A stretch of DNA of 64,000 nt from an uncultured Lachnospiraceae bacterium (lineage in GTDB: Bacteria; Bacillota; Clostridia; Lachnospirales; Lachnospiraceae): the NCBI GenBank assembly GCA_947577185.1, contig CANPUE010000005.1, forward strand, positions 86,928-150,927. Direction: 5' to 3'. Positions 9,046-19,052 of the stretch are shown piece after piece. Position numbers and translations under genes: made by a program. Numbering within the stretch: the stretch's first letter is position 1; the number at the start of each line of letters is the position of its first letter. The notes beneath the pieces are model-generated. The model saw nothing but the letters and a program-made list of their open reading frames with translations. It was not told the origin of the DNA and ran no database searches.

Positions 9046-10722
9046 ATGCGAAGAGAAATAGGAAATGTAGTTTTGGATTATACATATTACTGTGGAAAAG
9101 ATCTGTATTCGGATGGAGAGATAGAAGATATATTACTGGAGGCTGTCAGGAACGGAAATGAGGAACAGTTACTTCATGCCAGCAGTAACTGGGCGGTATT
9201 ATATCATCTTTCATCCATCAGGGAGAATCTGCTGGAATGGTATGATTTTGGTAAGGATGCAGAGATATTGGAGATTGGCTCCGGATGCGGAGCGGTTACC
9301 GGGATCCTTGCAAAGAAAGCAAAATCGGTTACTTGTGTGGAATTGTCCGAGAAGCGTTCTATGATCAATGCATACCGTCATAAAGAGATGGATAATATTC
9401 GGATTCTTTTGGGAAATTTTCAGGATATTGAGCTGCAGGAAAAATATGATTGTATTACCCTGATTGGCGTATGGGAATATGCGGCACAGTATATCGGCGG
9501 CGAAAACCCTTATGTAGAAATGCTGAAAAAGCTTAAACATCATTTAAAAGCGGATGGTAAGATCATAATCGCTATCGAAAATAAGATGGGGATTAAATAT
9601 TTGAATGGATCCCCGGAAGATCATACGGAGAAATTATATAGCGGCTTGAGGGATTACATCGGTGTGACGAGAGTCAGGACATTTTCCAAACCTGAAATCC
9701 AGAGTTTGTTTTCAGAGGCGGGAATAGAAAACTATCAATTTTACTATCCTGTACCGGATTACAAACTTCCGATCTGTATTTACTCAGATGAGCTTCAGCC
9801 AGCTCCTGCAGAATTGAGAACGTATCGGAGCAATTATAATACGGCCAGAGTATATCATGCATATGATGCCGCCCTCAATGACCAGATCTGCTCAGATAAG
9901 ATGTTTTCCTATTTTTCGAATTCGTTCCTCATTGTATGCGGAGAGGAAGAAGTAAAACACAGTTATGTGAAATATAACCGGGAAAGAGTGGCGGACTGCC
10001 GCATAAAAACGCAGATTGAAAACCACGAGAGCGGCAGACTGGTGAAAAAGCAGGCACTGGAGACGTGCGGCAGCGCTCATATAGAGCGGATGGCGGATCA
10101 TAACCTGAACTGGCATTGCACATTTCCGAATCTGGATGTCCCGCAAAGCAAGTATGAAAAGAACAGTTTTGAGATGGCGTATATAGAGGGAGAAAGTCTG
10201 GAGGCTTCTTTATATCCGCTGAGGCATCGTTTAAACCGCTTCCTGGAGGCAATTCGAAGGATGATACAGGAATATTTCATCCCCTTGCAGGATCAGTTAA
10301 GACCTTTTGTGAAAACAGAGGCGTTCGAGCGGGTATTCGGGCAAAATCTGGAAATACCGGATACGGAGCAAAGTCTCCCGGTTACGAATATAGACATGTT
10401 GTTTTCTAATATGAAAAAAACGAAACAGGGTAAAGTGTATTGTTTTGATGCAGAATGGGTCTTTGACTTTCCTGTGCCTTACCAATTTGTAGTGTGGAGG
10501 GCATTAGAGATTATTTATGCAAAGTACGCAATCTATCTTCGCGGCAATATTACCAAAAATCAGTTTTTCAATGAATTTGGCTTTCACGATAGTCAAATTG
10601 CTGTCTACGGCGCTATGCAGCAGAACTTTTACCTGTATGTACATGGACAGCATATGAGAGAGATGTATACAAAGAACTACCGCAAGAGTGTCATAAACGA
10701 AGAAATCAGTATCCAGGGATAG
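9046..10722 (+). CDS. SAM methyltransferase with large C-terminal domain of unknown function
   Basis: 558 aa. A complete class I methyltransferase domain has motif I LEIGSGCGAVTG at about residues 74-85, acidic VELSEK and a post-motif region ending LKADGKIIIAIENKMGIKYLNG. After residue about 245 comes a long domain ending with FDAEWVFDFPVP (near 468) that I do not recognise; its D-x-E and position recall kinase-like folds, but that is only a resemblance. The whole protein is a paralogue of the N-terminal 480 residues of the gene at 30520, where the SAM motif is degraded. GGGAGAG precedes the ATG. No Rossmann-like accessory domain here. Confidence 0.7.
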   Translation: MRREIGNVVLDYTYYCGKDLYSDGEIEDILLEAVRNGNEEQLLHASSNWAVLYHLSSIRENLLEWYDFGKDAEILEIGSGCGAVTGILAKKAKSVTCVELSEKRSMINAYRHKEMDNIRILLGNFQDIELQEKYDCITLIGVWEYAAQYIGGENPYVEMLKKLKHHLKADGKIIIAIENKMGIKYLNGSPEDHTEKLYSGLRDYIGVTRVRTFSKPEIQSLFSEAGIENYQFYYPVPDYKLPICIYSDELQPAPAELRTYRSNYNTARVYHAYDAALNDQICSDKMFSYFSNSFLIVCGEEEVKHSYVKYNRERVADCRIKTQIENHESGRLVKKQALETCGSAHIERMADHNLNWHCTFPNLDVPQSKYEKNSFEMAYIEGESLEASLYPLRHRLNRFLEAIRRMIQEYFIPLQDQLRPFVKTEAFERVFGQNLEIPDTEQSLPVTNIDMLFSNMKKTKQGKVYCFDAEWVFDFPVPYQFVVWRALEIIYAKYAIYLRGNITKNQFFNEFGFHDSQIAVYGAMQQNFYLYVHGQHMREMYTKNYRKSVINEEISIQG

Positions 10723-10730
10723 GAGGTAAA

Positions 10731-11969
10731 ATGCAAAAGGTATATATATGGGGGGCAGGGAAAAACGGCAGAAAGATATATCATATGTTAAATCTGGCCG
10801 AAGTGCTGTTTATGGGATTTGTAGATAATAATCCCCAAATGCAGGGAAAGAAATATGAGGGTTGTTCCATTGTGTCCCGGCAGGAGATAGATTTGGATTA
10901 TGACTATATGATTCTTTCCCTGACAGACCCGACAAGTGTGCTGTATCAAATGAGATTAGAGGGTATGGATACTGACAAGTGTGTTTCCTTTTTTGCGGAG
11001 GAAAATATTGACCGTAAAGACTATGCGGGGCTTTTGGATCGTGATAAATGGAAAATCGCGGTATTGGAAGAGAAGCTTAGACGGCTGGAAGTAAACACAG
11101 GGCTGAAAATACGCAACTGCGCTTATGAAATTGCGCAGGAGGTGATGAGCGGAAAGTATCGCTATCCTAAAATAGCCGATCGTGCGTGTACGATAGACAA
11201 AATAGTAAACGAGAAGTATTCTTTTATTCGTTTTGGAGATGGCGAATTCGAAATTATTGCCGGAAAAGAAAGGGCGCCCTTTCAAACCTGTACAGCGGAT
11301 TTATCCAGGCGGCTGAGACAGGCGCTGCAAAATAAAGAGGAGAAAATATTAGTCGGTCTGGCGGATCATTACGCTTCTTTGGAAAGATATACGGAAGATA
11401 CGGCAAATGGGATTCGGGATTACTTAACGGAGGAGACCAGGACGTTTCATTATTCGCTGATGGATTTTGATAAAGAGTATCATGATGCGTATATTTTCAA
11501 GCCTTATCTGCCCTATAGAGATAAAGAAAATACCCGGCAGCGGGTGAACGCAGTTCAGCGGATATGGGACCAAAAAGATGTAGTGATGATTGAGGGCAAA
11601 GAAACCAGAACGGGGCAGGGAAATGATCTGCTCGATAATGCCGCTTCTGTGGAACGGGTTTTATGTCCGACGAAAAATTCGTACCGCAAGTACGAAAAAA
11701 TATTTGAGTTATGCCGGACGCTGCCTGAGGATAAGCTCGTACTGATCACGCTTGGCCCTGCGGGAAAGGTTTTGGCTTATGATCTGTACCTGGAGGGATA
11801 TCAGGTGGTGGATATCGGGCAGATTGACATGGATTATGAGTGGTTTCTTGCGGGCGCAGGAAAACGGGTTCCGATTCCGCATAAGTATGTTTCTCAGATC
11901 TCGCCGATGGAAATCGAAGAAATTCATGATGAAAAATACGAAAGGCAGATTCGATATATTATTGACTGA
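10731..11969 (+). CDS. Rossmann-like domain fused to GT-D type (DUF1792) glycosyltransferase
   Basis: 412 aa. Residues 1-95 are the Rossmann-like domain (KVYIWGAGKNGRKIYH ... FVDNNPQMQGKKYEG). From about residue 160 the GT-D/DUF1792 family is recognisable: FIRFGDGEF, then TLGPAGKVLAYDLYLEGYQVVDIGQID near the C terminus. The family's founding member (streptococcal GlyD-type, DUF1792) adds glucose to serine-rich repeat protein glycans, so a role in protein-linked glycans is possible. AGGAGG lies just before the ATG. Domain calls are firm; the acceptor is unknown. Confidence 0.8.
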   Translation: MQKVYIWGAGKNGRKIYHMLNLAEVLFMGFVDNNPQMQGKKYEGCSIVSRQEIDLDYDYMILSLTDPTSVLYQMRLEGMDTDKCVSFFAEENIDRKDYAGLLDRDKWKIAVLEEKLRRLEVNTGLKIRNCAYEIAQEVMSGKYRYPKIADRACTIDKIVNEKYSFIRFGDGEFEIIAGKERAPFQTCTADLSRRLRQALQNKEEKILVGLADHYASLERYTEDTANGIRDYLTEETRTFHYSLMDFDKEYHDAYIFKPYLPYRDKENTRQRVNAVQRIWDQKDVVMIEGKETRTGQGNDLLDNAASVERVLCPTKNSYRKYEKIFELCRTLPEDKLVLITLGPAGKVLAYDLYLEGYQVVDIGQIDMDYEWFLAGAGKRVPIPHKYVSQISPMEIEEIHDEKYERQIRYIID

Positions 11970-12010
11970 CAGCGCATGTAATGTTTACTGACTGAGAGGA
12001 ATTGTGCGGT

Positions 12011-13111
12011 ATGAAAGTGTCTATTATAACAGTGTCTTTAAACAGCGTCAATACGATAGAAAGAACCATGCAAAGCGTTATCGGACAGACTTATTCTGAT
12101 GTGGAATATATCGTGATAGACGGCGGTTCGACTGATGGTACAAAGGATATGATTGAGCAATACAAAGACCATATTGCCTGTTGGATCAGTGAAAAGGATA
12201 ATGGCATTTATGACGCAATGAACAAAGGGCTGGATCTGGCATCCGGAGAAATCATCGGAATTTTAAACAGTGATGACTGGTATGAGAAGGATGCGGTTGC
12301 CAAAGTCGTTGGTGAATTTGAAAAGTCAGATGCAGATATGGTTTATGGAAGAGTCGCATTCGTATATTCAAACGGAGTACAGTATGTGAATAAAAATGCG
12401 GGTCTGTCCACCGTGAGATATCAGATGGCGCCGCCGCATCCGGCGACTTTTGTCCGCAGAAGCATATATGAAAGAGTCGGAAAGTTTGATACGAGGTATC
12501 GGATAGCGGCAGATTACGATATGCTTTTGAGGATTTATACCCGGCATGGCAGGATAAGGGAAATTCCTGAAGTTCTGACGTATTTCAGGCGTGGCGGTGC
12601 AAGTAATAGGTATTTGACTGTATGTGCGGAAGAGACCAGGATGATTTCTTATCAATATACATCATATTTTCCGGGAGAAGATTATAGAGAAAAAATTGAG
12701 AACACTTATCAGAACCTGTGTGAGCGTGCTTCTCTTCTGGACAAACTGGAGCAGATCAGGACATTAGAAAACGATGAACTGGAACGCCGAAAGAGAATGA
12801 TATTGAAACGTTCTCACATATATATGTTTGGTACGGGAAGAAGGATGCTGGATAGTCTTGTTTTTTTGAATGAATTAAATATTCAGGTTCATTGTTTCTG
12901 GGATAATGATCCGGCCAGGAAAGGAATGACCCTTTATGAGATTCCGATAGAAGCTCCATTCGGAAAAAAAACAGAACATCCCTTTATCATTATTTCAAGT
13001 CTGAAATACAGGAGAGAAATAGAAGCGCAATTGACGACGCTTGGCTACGAAGAGGAAGAGGACTTTCTGGCCTTTGACGCGTTGATTGATAAACTTTTGC
13101 AGGAGGTTTAG
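12011..13111 (+). CDS. GT2 glycosyltransferase with C-terminal Rossmann-like domain
   Basis: 366 aa from the ATG at 12011, preceded by GAGAGGA; an in-frame TTG at 12002 sits too close to that site. GT2 hallmarks are SIITVSLN, VIDGGSTDGT and LNSDDWYE. PPHPATFVRR and RIAADYD are shared with the paralogue at 3527. From about residue 270 the Rossmann-like domain follows (IYMFGTGRRMLDSL ... WDNDPARKGMTLYEIP). It appears to be a shorter sister of the first half of the 3527 gene. Donor and acceptor cannot be told. Confidence 0.8.
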   Translation: MKVSIITVSLNSVNTIERTMQSVIGQTYSDVEYIVIDGGSTDGTKDMIEQYKDHIACWISEKDNGIYDAMNKGLDLASGEIIGILNSDDWYEKDAVAKVVGEFEKSDADMVYGRVAFVYSNGVQYVNKNAGLSTVRYQMAPPHPATFVRRSIYERVGKFDTRYRIAADYDMLLRIYTRHGRIREIPEVLTYFRRGGASNRYLTVCAEETRMISYQYTSYFPGEDYREKIENTYQNLCERASLLDKLEQIRTLENDELERRKRMILKRSHIYMFGTGRRMLDSLVFLNELNIQVHCFWDNDPARKGMTLYEIPIEAPFGKKTEHPFIIISSLKYRREIEAQLTTLGYEEEEDFLAFDALIDKLLQEV

Positions 13112-13118
13112 CGTTGGG

Positions 13119-14669
13119 ATGAACAGAATCAGGATAGCGTATTTTCTCAGTTCCAAAGCACAGAATATTGGCGGGGCAGATCACACTTTACTGATGCAGG
13201 CTTTTCTGATGCGATCCTGTTTTGATGTCACTGTGGTTCTGCCATGTGATGAATATGGAAATTATAATGTACTGTTTCAAGAGAAATGTGAAAAATTGGG
13301 ATTGCAATACAGCATATTAAAATATGATACGGCATATAGCATAAAGGATATTAACCTGATAGACTGCGGCAGAGATGTCAGACAGATAGAAGAGTTTATA
13401 GAAAGAGAGTGCATTGGCTTTTTACATAGTGTTCAAGTGAATCCGGCAGTTGAATGTATTGCAAGAAAGAGGAATATTCCACATTTAATGAATATTTATT
13501 CCTTGGAAGAATGGGAATGGAAAATCCCATGTGCGGACATTTTCCCGGAATATGTTTCCTGTGACTCTGATTACTGTTTGAAAAAATGGAAAGCATATTT
13601 GAACTGTAAGGGGAAATGTGTCAGGGTATTCGATGAGCCGGGATTTAAAAAGAAGGTGCTGAAAGAGAAAGAGACGATCATCGTCGGTGCTGCGGGGGCG
13701 TTCTTTGAATACAAAAATCAGTTAGAAGTGATTCGGGCGGTTGAAATTGAAATTTGTCAGGGAAGAAAAATGAAATTAGTATTTGCAGGGAATACAAATA
13801 CTGTCTATGCAAATGAATGCAGGGATTATGTCAGAGAACATCATCTGCAGGAACAGGTTAGTATACTGGGCCTGTTGGATGACATGAAAGGTTTCTATGA
13901 ACAGATTGATGTTTTTATCTGCGGAAGTAAACGGGAATCCTTTCCGGCTGTCGTTGTAGAAGCGTTTGCCTGTGGAATCCCTGTTATTTCGACTCCGGTT
14001 GCAGGAATACCGGAGATACTGGCAGACCAAAAAAACGCTTATTTGACGAAAGGATATGATGCTTCAGAATTGGCGGAGGCATTGGAACGCTTTTGGAGGG
14101 ACTATCGATGTGATTTTGATCGTCTGACTGCGCTGCTTGACAATGAGGAGAAAACATATCGACAGTATTTTTCTGCACAGGCTGTGAGAAGACAGCTTGG
14201 AGAACTGTATGATGAAATCTGGAAGAATTCCTTCGGGACGGAGAAAGTGCAAAGATGGAATGACATAAGCAAAGAATTGAGTGAGATGTCAGACAGAGTA
14301 GAAAACAGGATGAGAGAGATGGGAATGGGATCAGACGATGTGTCGCGGATGCATAAACGATTGTTCTTTTTTTCCATGATCAGGAAGAAACTTGGCGTAC
14401 AGGATTGTTATATATGGGGAGCGGGGAAATGGGGGAGCATAACCAGGGCGCTGCTTGAATGTTTAGCGGATAATATTCAGATAATAGCATTTATTGATGC
14501 AAAAGAAAGAGAACCTGTGCTGGGCATTCCGGTGATCTCCAAAGAGAATATGAGTATTGGGAAGGATACCGTGATCTTTATCAGTTTTGCAAAAGAACAG
14601 GAGGAAGCAGCCGCATTTTTGCAGAGCAAAGGGATGGAGTTTATGAAGAATTTTTATATCATGGCCTGA
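13119..14669 (+). CDS. GT4 glycosyltransferase with C-terminal Rossmann-like domain
   Basis: 516 aa from the ATG at 13119; AGGAGG at 13101-13106 is the only nearby binding site, 12 bases upstream, and the preceding gene stops at 13111. The retaining GT4 E-x7-E motif is in ESFPAVVVEAFACGIPV (about residues 273-289), preceded by IIVGAAGAFFEYKNQ. The Rossmann-like domain starts near residue 430 (CYIWGAGKWGSITR ... FIDAKEREPVLGIPV). This is the only clear GT4 enzyme in the cluster. Confidence 0.8.
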   Translation: MNRIRIAYFLSSKAQNIGGADHTLLMQAFLMRSCFDVTVVLPCDEYGNYNVLFQEKCEKLGLQYSILKYDTAYSIKDINLIDCGRDVRQIEEFIERECIGFLHSVQVNPAVECIARKRNIPHLMNIYSLEEWEWKIPCADIFPEYVSCDSDYCLKKWKAYLNCKGKCVRVFDEPGFKKKVLKEKETIIVGAAGAFFEYKNQLEVIRAVEIEICQGRKMKLVFAGNTNTVYANECRDYVREHHLQEQVSILGLLDDMKGFYEQIDVFICGSKRESFPAVVVEAFACGIPVISTPVAGIPEILADQKNAYLTKGYDASELAEALERFWRDYRCDFDRLTALLDNEEKTYRQYFSAQAVRRQLGELYDEIWKNSFGTEKVQRWNDISKELSEMSDRVENRMREMGMGSDDVSRMHKRLFFFSMIRKKLGVQDCYIWGAGKWGSITRALLECLADNIQIIAFIDAKEREPVLGIPVISKENMSIGKDTVIFISFAKEQEEAAAFLQSKGMEFMKNFYIMA

Positions 14670-14725
14670 TGTTTTGGACGAATGCAAAGATGTGACAGAC
14701 AGGAGACAGGAGGGAAATCAAGAAA

Positions 14726-15961
14726 ATGAAGATTGCGACAATACTTTTTACCTATAACAGAAGCAGGCACACGCGGGCGGTTCTGGATGCACTTGCGCTC
14801 AATACCATTCTGCCACAGAAGCTGTTTATTTTTCAGGACGGAAAAAAGGAAACCACTGATGAAAAGGAGTGGGAAGCGGTCAGCAGCATTATATCATCGG
14901 TGACGTGGTGTGATAATGAGGTAATGATATCGAATGAAAATAAAGGGCTGGCGAAATCGATAGCGTCTGGAGTCACCCATGTTTTTAAAACGTTCGATGC
15001 TGTGATCGTACTGGAAGATGACTGTGTACCACATCCGCAGTTCATGGAATATATGACAAAAGCGCTTACAAAGTATGAGGACTACAGTGAGGTGTATCAT
15101 ATCGGCGCTTCGTCAGAACCGGTGAATGCGATAGACAACGGAACGGACGCATATTTCCTGGGACGTATTAATTCCTGGGGATGGGGCACATGGAGAGACA
15201 GATGGGATAAGTTTTGCGTGGATTATACGATGCTCGGTAAGGTCAGGAAAAATGCAGAGCTGAATGACTGGTTCCACTTGTGGGGAGAAGATCTGGAACT
15301 GCACATAATAGGAAATATTTATGGAAAAACGGATACATGGGCGGCATTTTGGGCGCTTACCGTAATCATGAATAAAGGCTATTGCATGTCTCCTTATGAA
15401 TCTTTGATTGACAATATTGGCCATGACGGCACAGGAGTTCATTGCGGCGTCGGAGACAGTCAATTGAAACTTCGCCCCCGGGATAAACTGTCAGATATCG
15501 TTTTGCCGGATCGGATTGAGATGGTAGAAGATTATGAAAAAACGTTTTCCAACTATTATCCATGGGTCAGTAAAGAGGTCAAAAACGGATACTATAAGGA
15601 GGTAACCCTGGATTTACTGGAACTGCAAAAAGACAAAAACAGTTTAGGAGGGTGGCTGAAAGACAGTGGAATTCATAACGTTATGATATGGGGGCGAGGC
15701 AGGCTGTGCGATTATTTAATCGAGGAGATTGGCAGTATGGTTTCAATCGATGCAATTGTAGAGACAGTGCCTGTTTCGAATACCTATAAAAACCTGCCGG
15801 TAATTGGCTGGCAGGAAATTCCGGACGACATTTTGCTGGTCATTTTGATTCCCGGATATGATATCGGCAGAATCACTAAAATGATTGGGGATAGAAAGCT
15901 GGGGGATAAGATAGTACCTGTTGACAGGCTGGTTAGAACTGTCAGTGAAAAAAATAAGTAA
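14726..15961 (+). CDS. GT2-like sugar transferase with C-terminal Rossmann-like domain
   Basis: 411 aa. GT-A type N terminus ATILFTYNRSRHT, a VLEDDCVP metal-binding motif near residue 95 (E-D-D as in GT2/GT13-like enzymes), and SWGWGTWRDRWDKF. The pattern is found in bacterial transferases annotated as hemolytic or sugar transferases. The Rossmann-like domain begins near 318 (VMIWGRGRLCDYLIEE ... TYKNLPV) and is more diverged than most. AGGAGGGAAA precedes the ATG. Confidence 0.75.
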   Translation: MKIATILFTYNRSRHTRAVLDALALNTILPQKLFIFQDGKKETTDEKEWEAVSSIISSVTWCDNEVMISNENKGLAKSIASGVTHVFKTFDAVIVLEDDCVPHPQFMEYMTKALTKYEDYSEVYHIGASSEPVNAIDNGTDAYFLGRINSWGWGTWRDRWDKFCVDYTMLGKVRKNAELNDWFHLWGEDLELHIIGNIYGKTDTWAAFWALTVIMNKGYCMSPYESLIDNIGHDGTGVHCGVGDSQLKLRPRDKLSDIVLPDRIEMVEDYEKTFSNYYPWVSKEVKNGYYKEVTLDLLELQKDKNSLGGWLKDSGIHNVMIWGRGRLCDYLIEEIGSMVSIDAIVETVPVSNTYKNLPVIGWQEIPDDILLVILIPGYDIGRITKMIGDRKLGDKIVPVDRLVRTVSEKNK

Positions 15962-15980
15962 AGATGTGGGGAATATGAGG

Positions 15981-16937
15981 ATGAAGAAGAAAAAAATACT
16001 TTTATACGGCGCAGGCAGGAGGGGGAGAAACACTGCAAGATTAATGATGGAAAAAGAAATTGAAGTAGCCGGATTTTTGGATTCTTATAAAGCAGCAGGG
16101 ACGACAGTAGAAATTGAGGGAGAAAGAGGGGCAATAAAAAAACTTGAGATACTGTCTTTAGAACAGATTAAAGAGCACAGAGAAGAGTATTCAGTTATCA
16201 TAACCATTGCGGATTATGATGAAATTGCGAAAACCGAAAAGGCTTTAGAAGGTTTTGAAATTGTCACCGCAGAGCAGGTCTTATATTCCAGAGTGAATGG
16301 CGAAGTACATAATAATAGAATGTATATTATAGATTATCATACGAATGAAATGGAAGAATGGTATGATGCGGCGGAAAATGCCCTTGAAATTTTCTGGGGC
16401 AGGGACAGTGAGTTTTTGCGTGTGTTTGAAAAATTAGATTTGGATAATGTGATAGAACTGGCATGTGGACATGGAAGACATGTGACAAAATATAAACAGA
16501 GTGCAAACGCAATTACACTCGTTGATGTCGTAGATAAGAATATATCTTATTGTAAGAAAAGGTTTGCCGGTGAAGCCGGAATCACGTTTTATACAAATAA
16601 CGGTTATGATTTAAGTGAGCTGGCATCGGATACCTATACAGCATTGTTTACCTATGATTCAATGGTGCATTTTGAGATGATGGATATTTTCATGTATTTA
16701 GAGGAGACAGAAAGGGTATTGAAACCTGGCGGCAGGGCATTGTTCCATCATTCTAATAACACAGAGAATTATAAGATAACTTTCGCAACAGGAAGCTGCG
16801 GCAGAAATTATATGTCCAGCCAGTTGTTTGCTTATCTGGCAAACAGGGCAGGTTTGAAGGTGTTAGAACAAAATCTGATCTGCTGGAATGGATATAAGGA
16901 TTTGGATTGCCTGACTTTGCTTGAGAAAAACGCCTGA
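15981..16937 (+). CDS. Rossmann-like domain fused to SAM methyltransferase
   Basis: 318 aa from the ATG at 15981; GGGGA at 15968-15972 gives it the best spacing, with ATG 15975 as alternative. Residues 4-100 are the Rossmann-like domain (ILLYGAGRRGRNTARL ... FLDSYKAAG). A class I methyltransferase follows: VIELACGHGRHVTKY at about 155, TLVDVVDK, and a VLKPGGRALFHHSN post-motif. The start lies within 20 bases of the previous stop, consistent with one operon. The acceptor is unknown. Confidence 0.75.
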   Translation: MKKKKILLYGAGRRGRNTARLMMEKEIEVAGFLDSYKAAGTTVEIEGERGAIKKLEILSLEQIKEHREEYSVIITIADYDEIAKTEKALEGFEIVTAEQVLYSRVNGEVHNNRMYIIDYHTNEMEEWYDAAENALEIFWGRDSEFLRVFEKLDLDNVIELACGHGRHVTKYKQSANAITLVDVVDKNISYCKKRFAGEAGITFYTNNGYDLSELASDTYTALFTYDSMVHFEMMDIFMYLEETERVLKPGGRALFHHSNNTENYKITFATGSCGRNYMSSQLFAYLANRAGLKVLEQNLICWNGYKDLDCLTLLEKNA

Positions 16938-16986
16938 ATGCAAAAAACTTCTTTAACACCGTAAATGAAGGGAAAGGACACAGTAG

Positions 16987-17904
16987 ATGAAGAGCGGCAG
17001 AGTTCTTAGCCTGTACTACCATAGAGTCAATGTTTTGGAGAACGATTACAATTTATTGAGTGTATCGCCTGTTAGATTTCGACAGCAGATGCTGTATTTA
17101 AAACAGCATTATCAGATCGTGCGCTTTGAAGAGGACTGGAATGCATTGGATTCGGATGCAGTTGCAATTACGTTTGACGACGGGTATCTTGATAATCTGC
17201 AATACGCGGTTCCGATTCTGGAAGAATTGGAGATACCTGCAACGATATTCGTCAGCACCGGAACGATGGAGCAGGATAGAGAACTGTGGTGGGATGAACT
17301 GGAATCTCTTCTGCTTGTCGGAGGCTCCTTTACACCCTTCTTTGCGTTGGAGGATGAGGAGTTTGGATGCAGATGGGATACGAGTACTTGGGAGTACCGG
17401 AAGAATTGTTATAAAGGCATCCATTATTTAATGAAAAACTTTATTACACCGGAAAAAAGAGAGTGTTGGATGCGGCAGCTTTGGGAATGGCGCGGGCAAA
17501 GAAGAAAGGCAAGAGAGTGCAATTTGACGCTTTCCATGGATGATTGCCGGATTTTGTCAAAATCAGCGATTGTGTCTGTCGGTGCTCACACGGTTTCACA
17601 TCCGTCTCTCGCAAATCTGGACAGGCGGAATCAGGAAATAGAGATCAGGGCTTCCATAGAACGATTAGAACATATTTTGCAGAAAAAGATTACATTATTT
17701 TCCTATCCTTTTGGAGTTCCCAAAACAGATTTCAATGAGGAAACGGTACAAATCTGTCGGGAATGCGGAATTGTGAAAGCGGCGTCAACAGAATTTGCAC
17801 TTTGGAATGCGAAGTCAGATCCGTATCGAATTCCGCGTAAAGTGGTAAGAGACTGGGGAGTCCGTGAGTTTGAAAGGAAAATGCAAGACTATTGGAAGGA
17901 TTAG
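16987..17904 (+). CDS. polysaccharide deacetylase (NodB/CE4 family)
   Basis: 305 aa. The CE4 motif 1 ITFDDGYLDN has the catalytic and metal Asp at residues 64-65, and motif 2 VGAHTVSHPSL (about residue 198) has the two metal His residues. IFSYPFGVPK-like sequence (LFSYPFGVPKTDF) gives the later RxxY/F-type motif. There is no signal peptide or membrane helix at the N terminus (MKSGRVLSLYYHRVN), unlike cell-wall deacetylases, so it should act on a cytosolic, perhaps nucleotide- or lipid-linked, N-acetylated sugar. AAAGGA precedes the ATG by 8 bases. Confidence 0.85.
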   Translation: MKSGRVLSLYYHRVNVLENDYNLLSVSPVRFRQQMLYLKQHYQIVRFEEDWNALDSDAVAITFDDGYLDNLQYAVPILEELEIPATIFVSTGTMEQDRELWWDELESLLLVGGSFTPFFALEDEEFGCRWDTSTWEYRKNCYKGIHYLMKNFITPEKRECWMRQLWEWRGQRRKARECNLTLSMDDCRILSKSAIVSVGAHTVSHPSLANLDRRNQEIEIRASIERLEHILQKKITLFSYPFGVPKTDFNEETVQICRECGIVKAASTEFALWNAKSDPYRIPRKVVRDWGVREFERKMQDYWKD

Positions 17905-17911
17905 GTGAAGG

Positions 17912-19033
17912 ATGAGACAGAGAGTTCTGGTGTTTGGGAAAGGAAGCTTATTTCAGGCAAAGGAAGAATATATAAGGAACACGTTTGAGATTGTGGGATT
18001 TTTGGATAATGGTGTTTCCGATCACACATTAGAGGAGACGCAGACGGATGTCCCGGTTTATCATCCGTCAGATACCGGCCGCTATCTCAGACCGGATGTC
18101 ATGATCATCTTGATGTCTTATCAATATTTTGCCATGTGGGAGCAGCTGCGGAATCTTGGTGTTGACGGAAGCAAAATACTGTTTGGATTATCATTTCCGC
18201 CTTTTTCAGAACGTGACGAGGTCTTATTTGGAGAAGGGAGGCATCTGACTGCGCAGGCGCAGGGAATTATTTACCATTTTGATCCGGTGCATGAGTGCAT
18301 CCTTGACAACCATGGACATCTGCAGGAAATAGCAGCGGAATTGTTGAGAAAAAAGTACAGAAAGAAATTTCCTTTGATACAGGCGATCGTGGAAATGGAT
18401 ACGAAGCCTGCAAGCAGAGGATTTGGTATGGAACGCGGCGGAGCGGTTGACAGATATTATATCGAAAACTTTTTGGAAGAAAATAAAGAATTAATCTATG
18501 GCGTATGCCTTGAAATAGCTGAAAACACATATACTTTGAAATATGGAGAAGACAAGGTGACAGATGCCTGCATACTCCATTTAGAAGGCTGGGGTAAGAA
18601 TTCCATAAAGGGGAACCTTGAAACCGGCGAAGGAATAGAAGAAGGCAGATTTGATTGTGCGATCATCACGCAGACGCTCATGTTTATTTATGATTTGAAA
18701 AGCGCAGCGCAAAATATCTATAAAATGTTGAAACCAGGTGGAAGCGCGCTGATTACGGTGTCCGGAATTTCGCAGATTTCACGATATGATGCGGATTTAT
18801 GGGGAAGTTATTATAGTTTTCATGAAGCGGCTGTACAGGCTTTGTTTGCGCCTTTGTTTGGAAAAGAAAATGTGAAAGTTTGCACATACGGAAATGTCAA
18901 AACTGCGGTGGCGCTGCTCTATGGATTATGCAGGGAAGATTTAAAAGAAGAAGATTATAGAGCTGTCGATCAGGACTATCCTGTCATTATTGGGGCAATT
19001 CTGAAAAAGAACCATGTAACAGAGAACGCCTGA
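17912..19033 (+). CDS. Rossmann-like domain fused to methyltransferase-like domain
   Basis: 373 aa. Residues 3-95 are the Rossmann-like domain (VLVFGKGSLFQAKEEY ... FLDNG). The C-terminal part looks like a class I methyltransferase with an unusual motif I region (VDRYYIENFL ... GVCLEIAENTYT) and a typical MLKPGGSALITVSG post-motif. The weak glycine motif makes activity less certain than for the neighbours; this DRYYIENFL arrangement recurs in glycan-cluster methyltransferases as I remember them. It starts 7 bases after the deacetylase. Confidence 0.65.
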   Translation: MRQRVLVFGKGSLFQAKEEYIRNTFEIVGFLDNGVSDHTLEETQTDVPVYHPSDTGRYLRPDVMIILMSYQYFAMWEQLRNLGVDGSKILFGLSFPPFSERDEVLFGEGRHLTAQAQGIIYHFDPVHECILDNHGHLQEIAAELLRKKYRKKFPLIQAIVEMDTKPASRGFGMERGGAVDRYYIENFLEENKELIYGVCLEIAENTYTLKYGEDKVTDACILHLEGWGKNSIKGNLETGEGIEEGRFDCAIITQTLMFIYDLKSAAQNIYKMLKPGGSALITVSGISQISRYDADLWGSYYSFHEAAVQALFAPLFGKENVKVCTYGNVKTAVALLYGLCREDLKEEDYRAVDQDYPVIIGAILKKNHVTENA

Positions 19034-19052
19034 AAGCAAAGGAGTATGGTTA

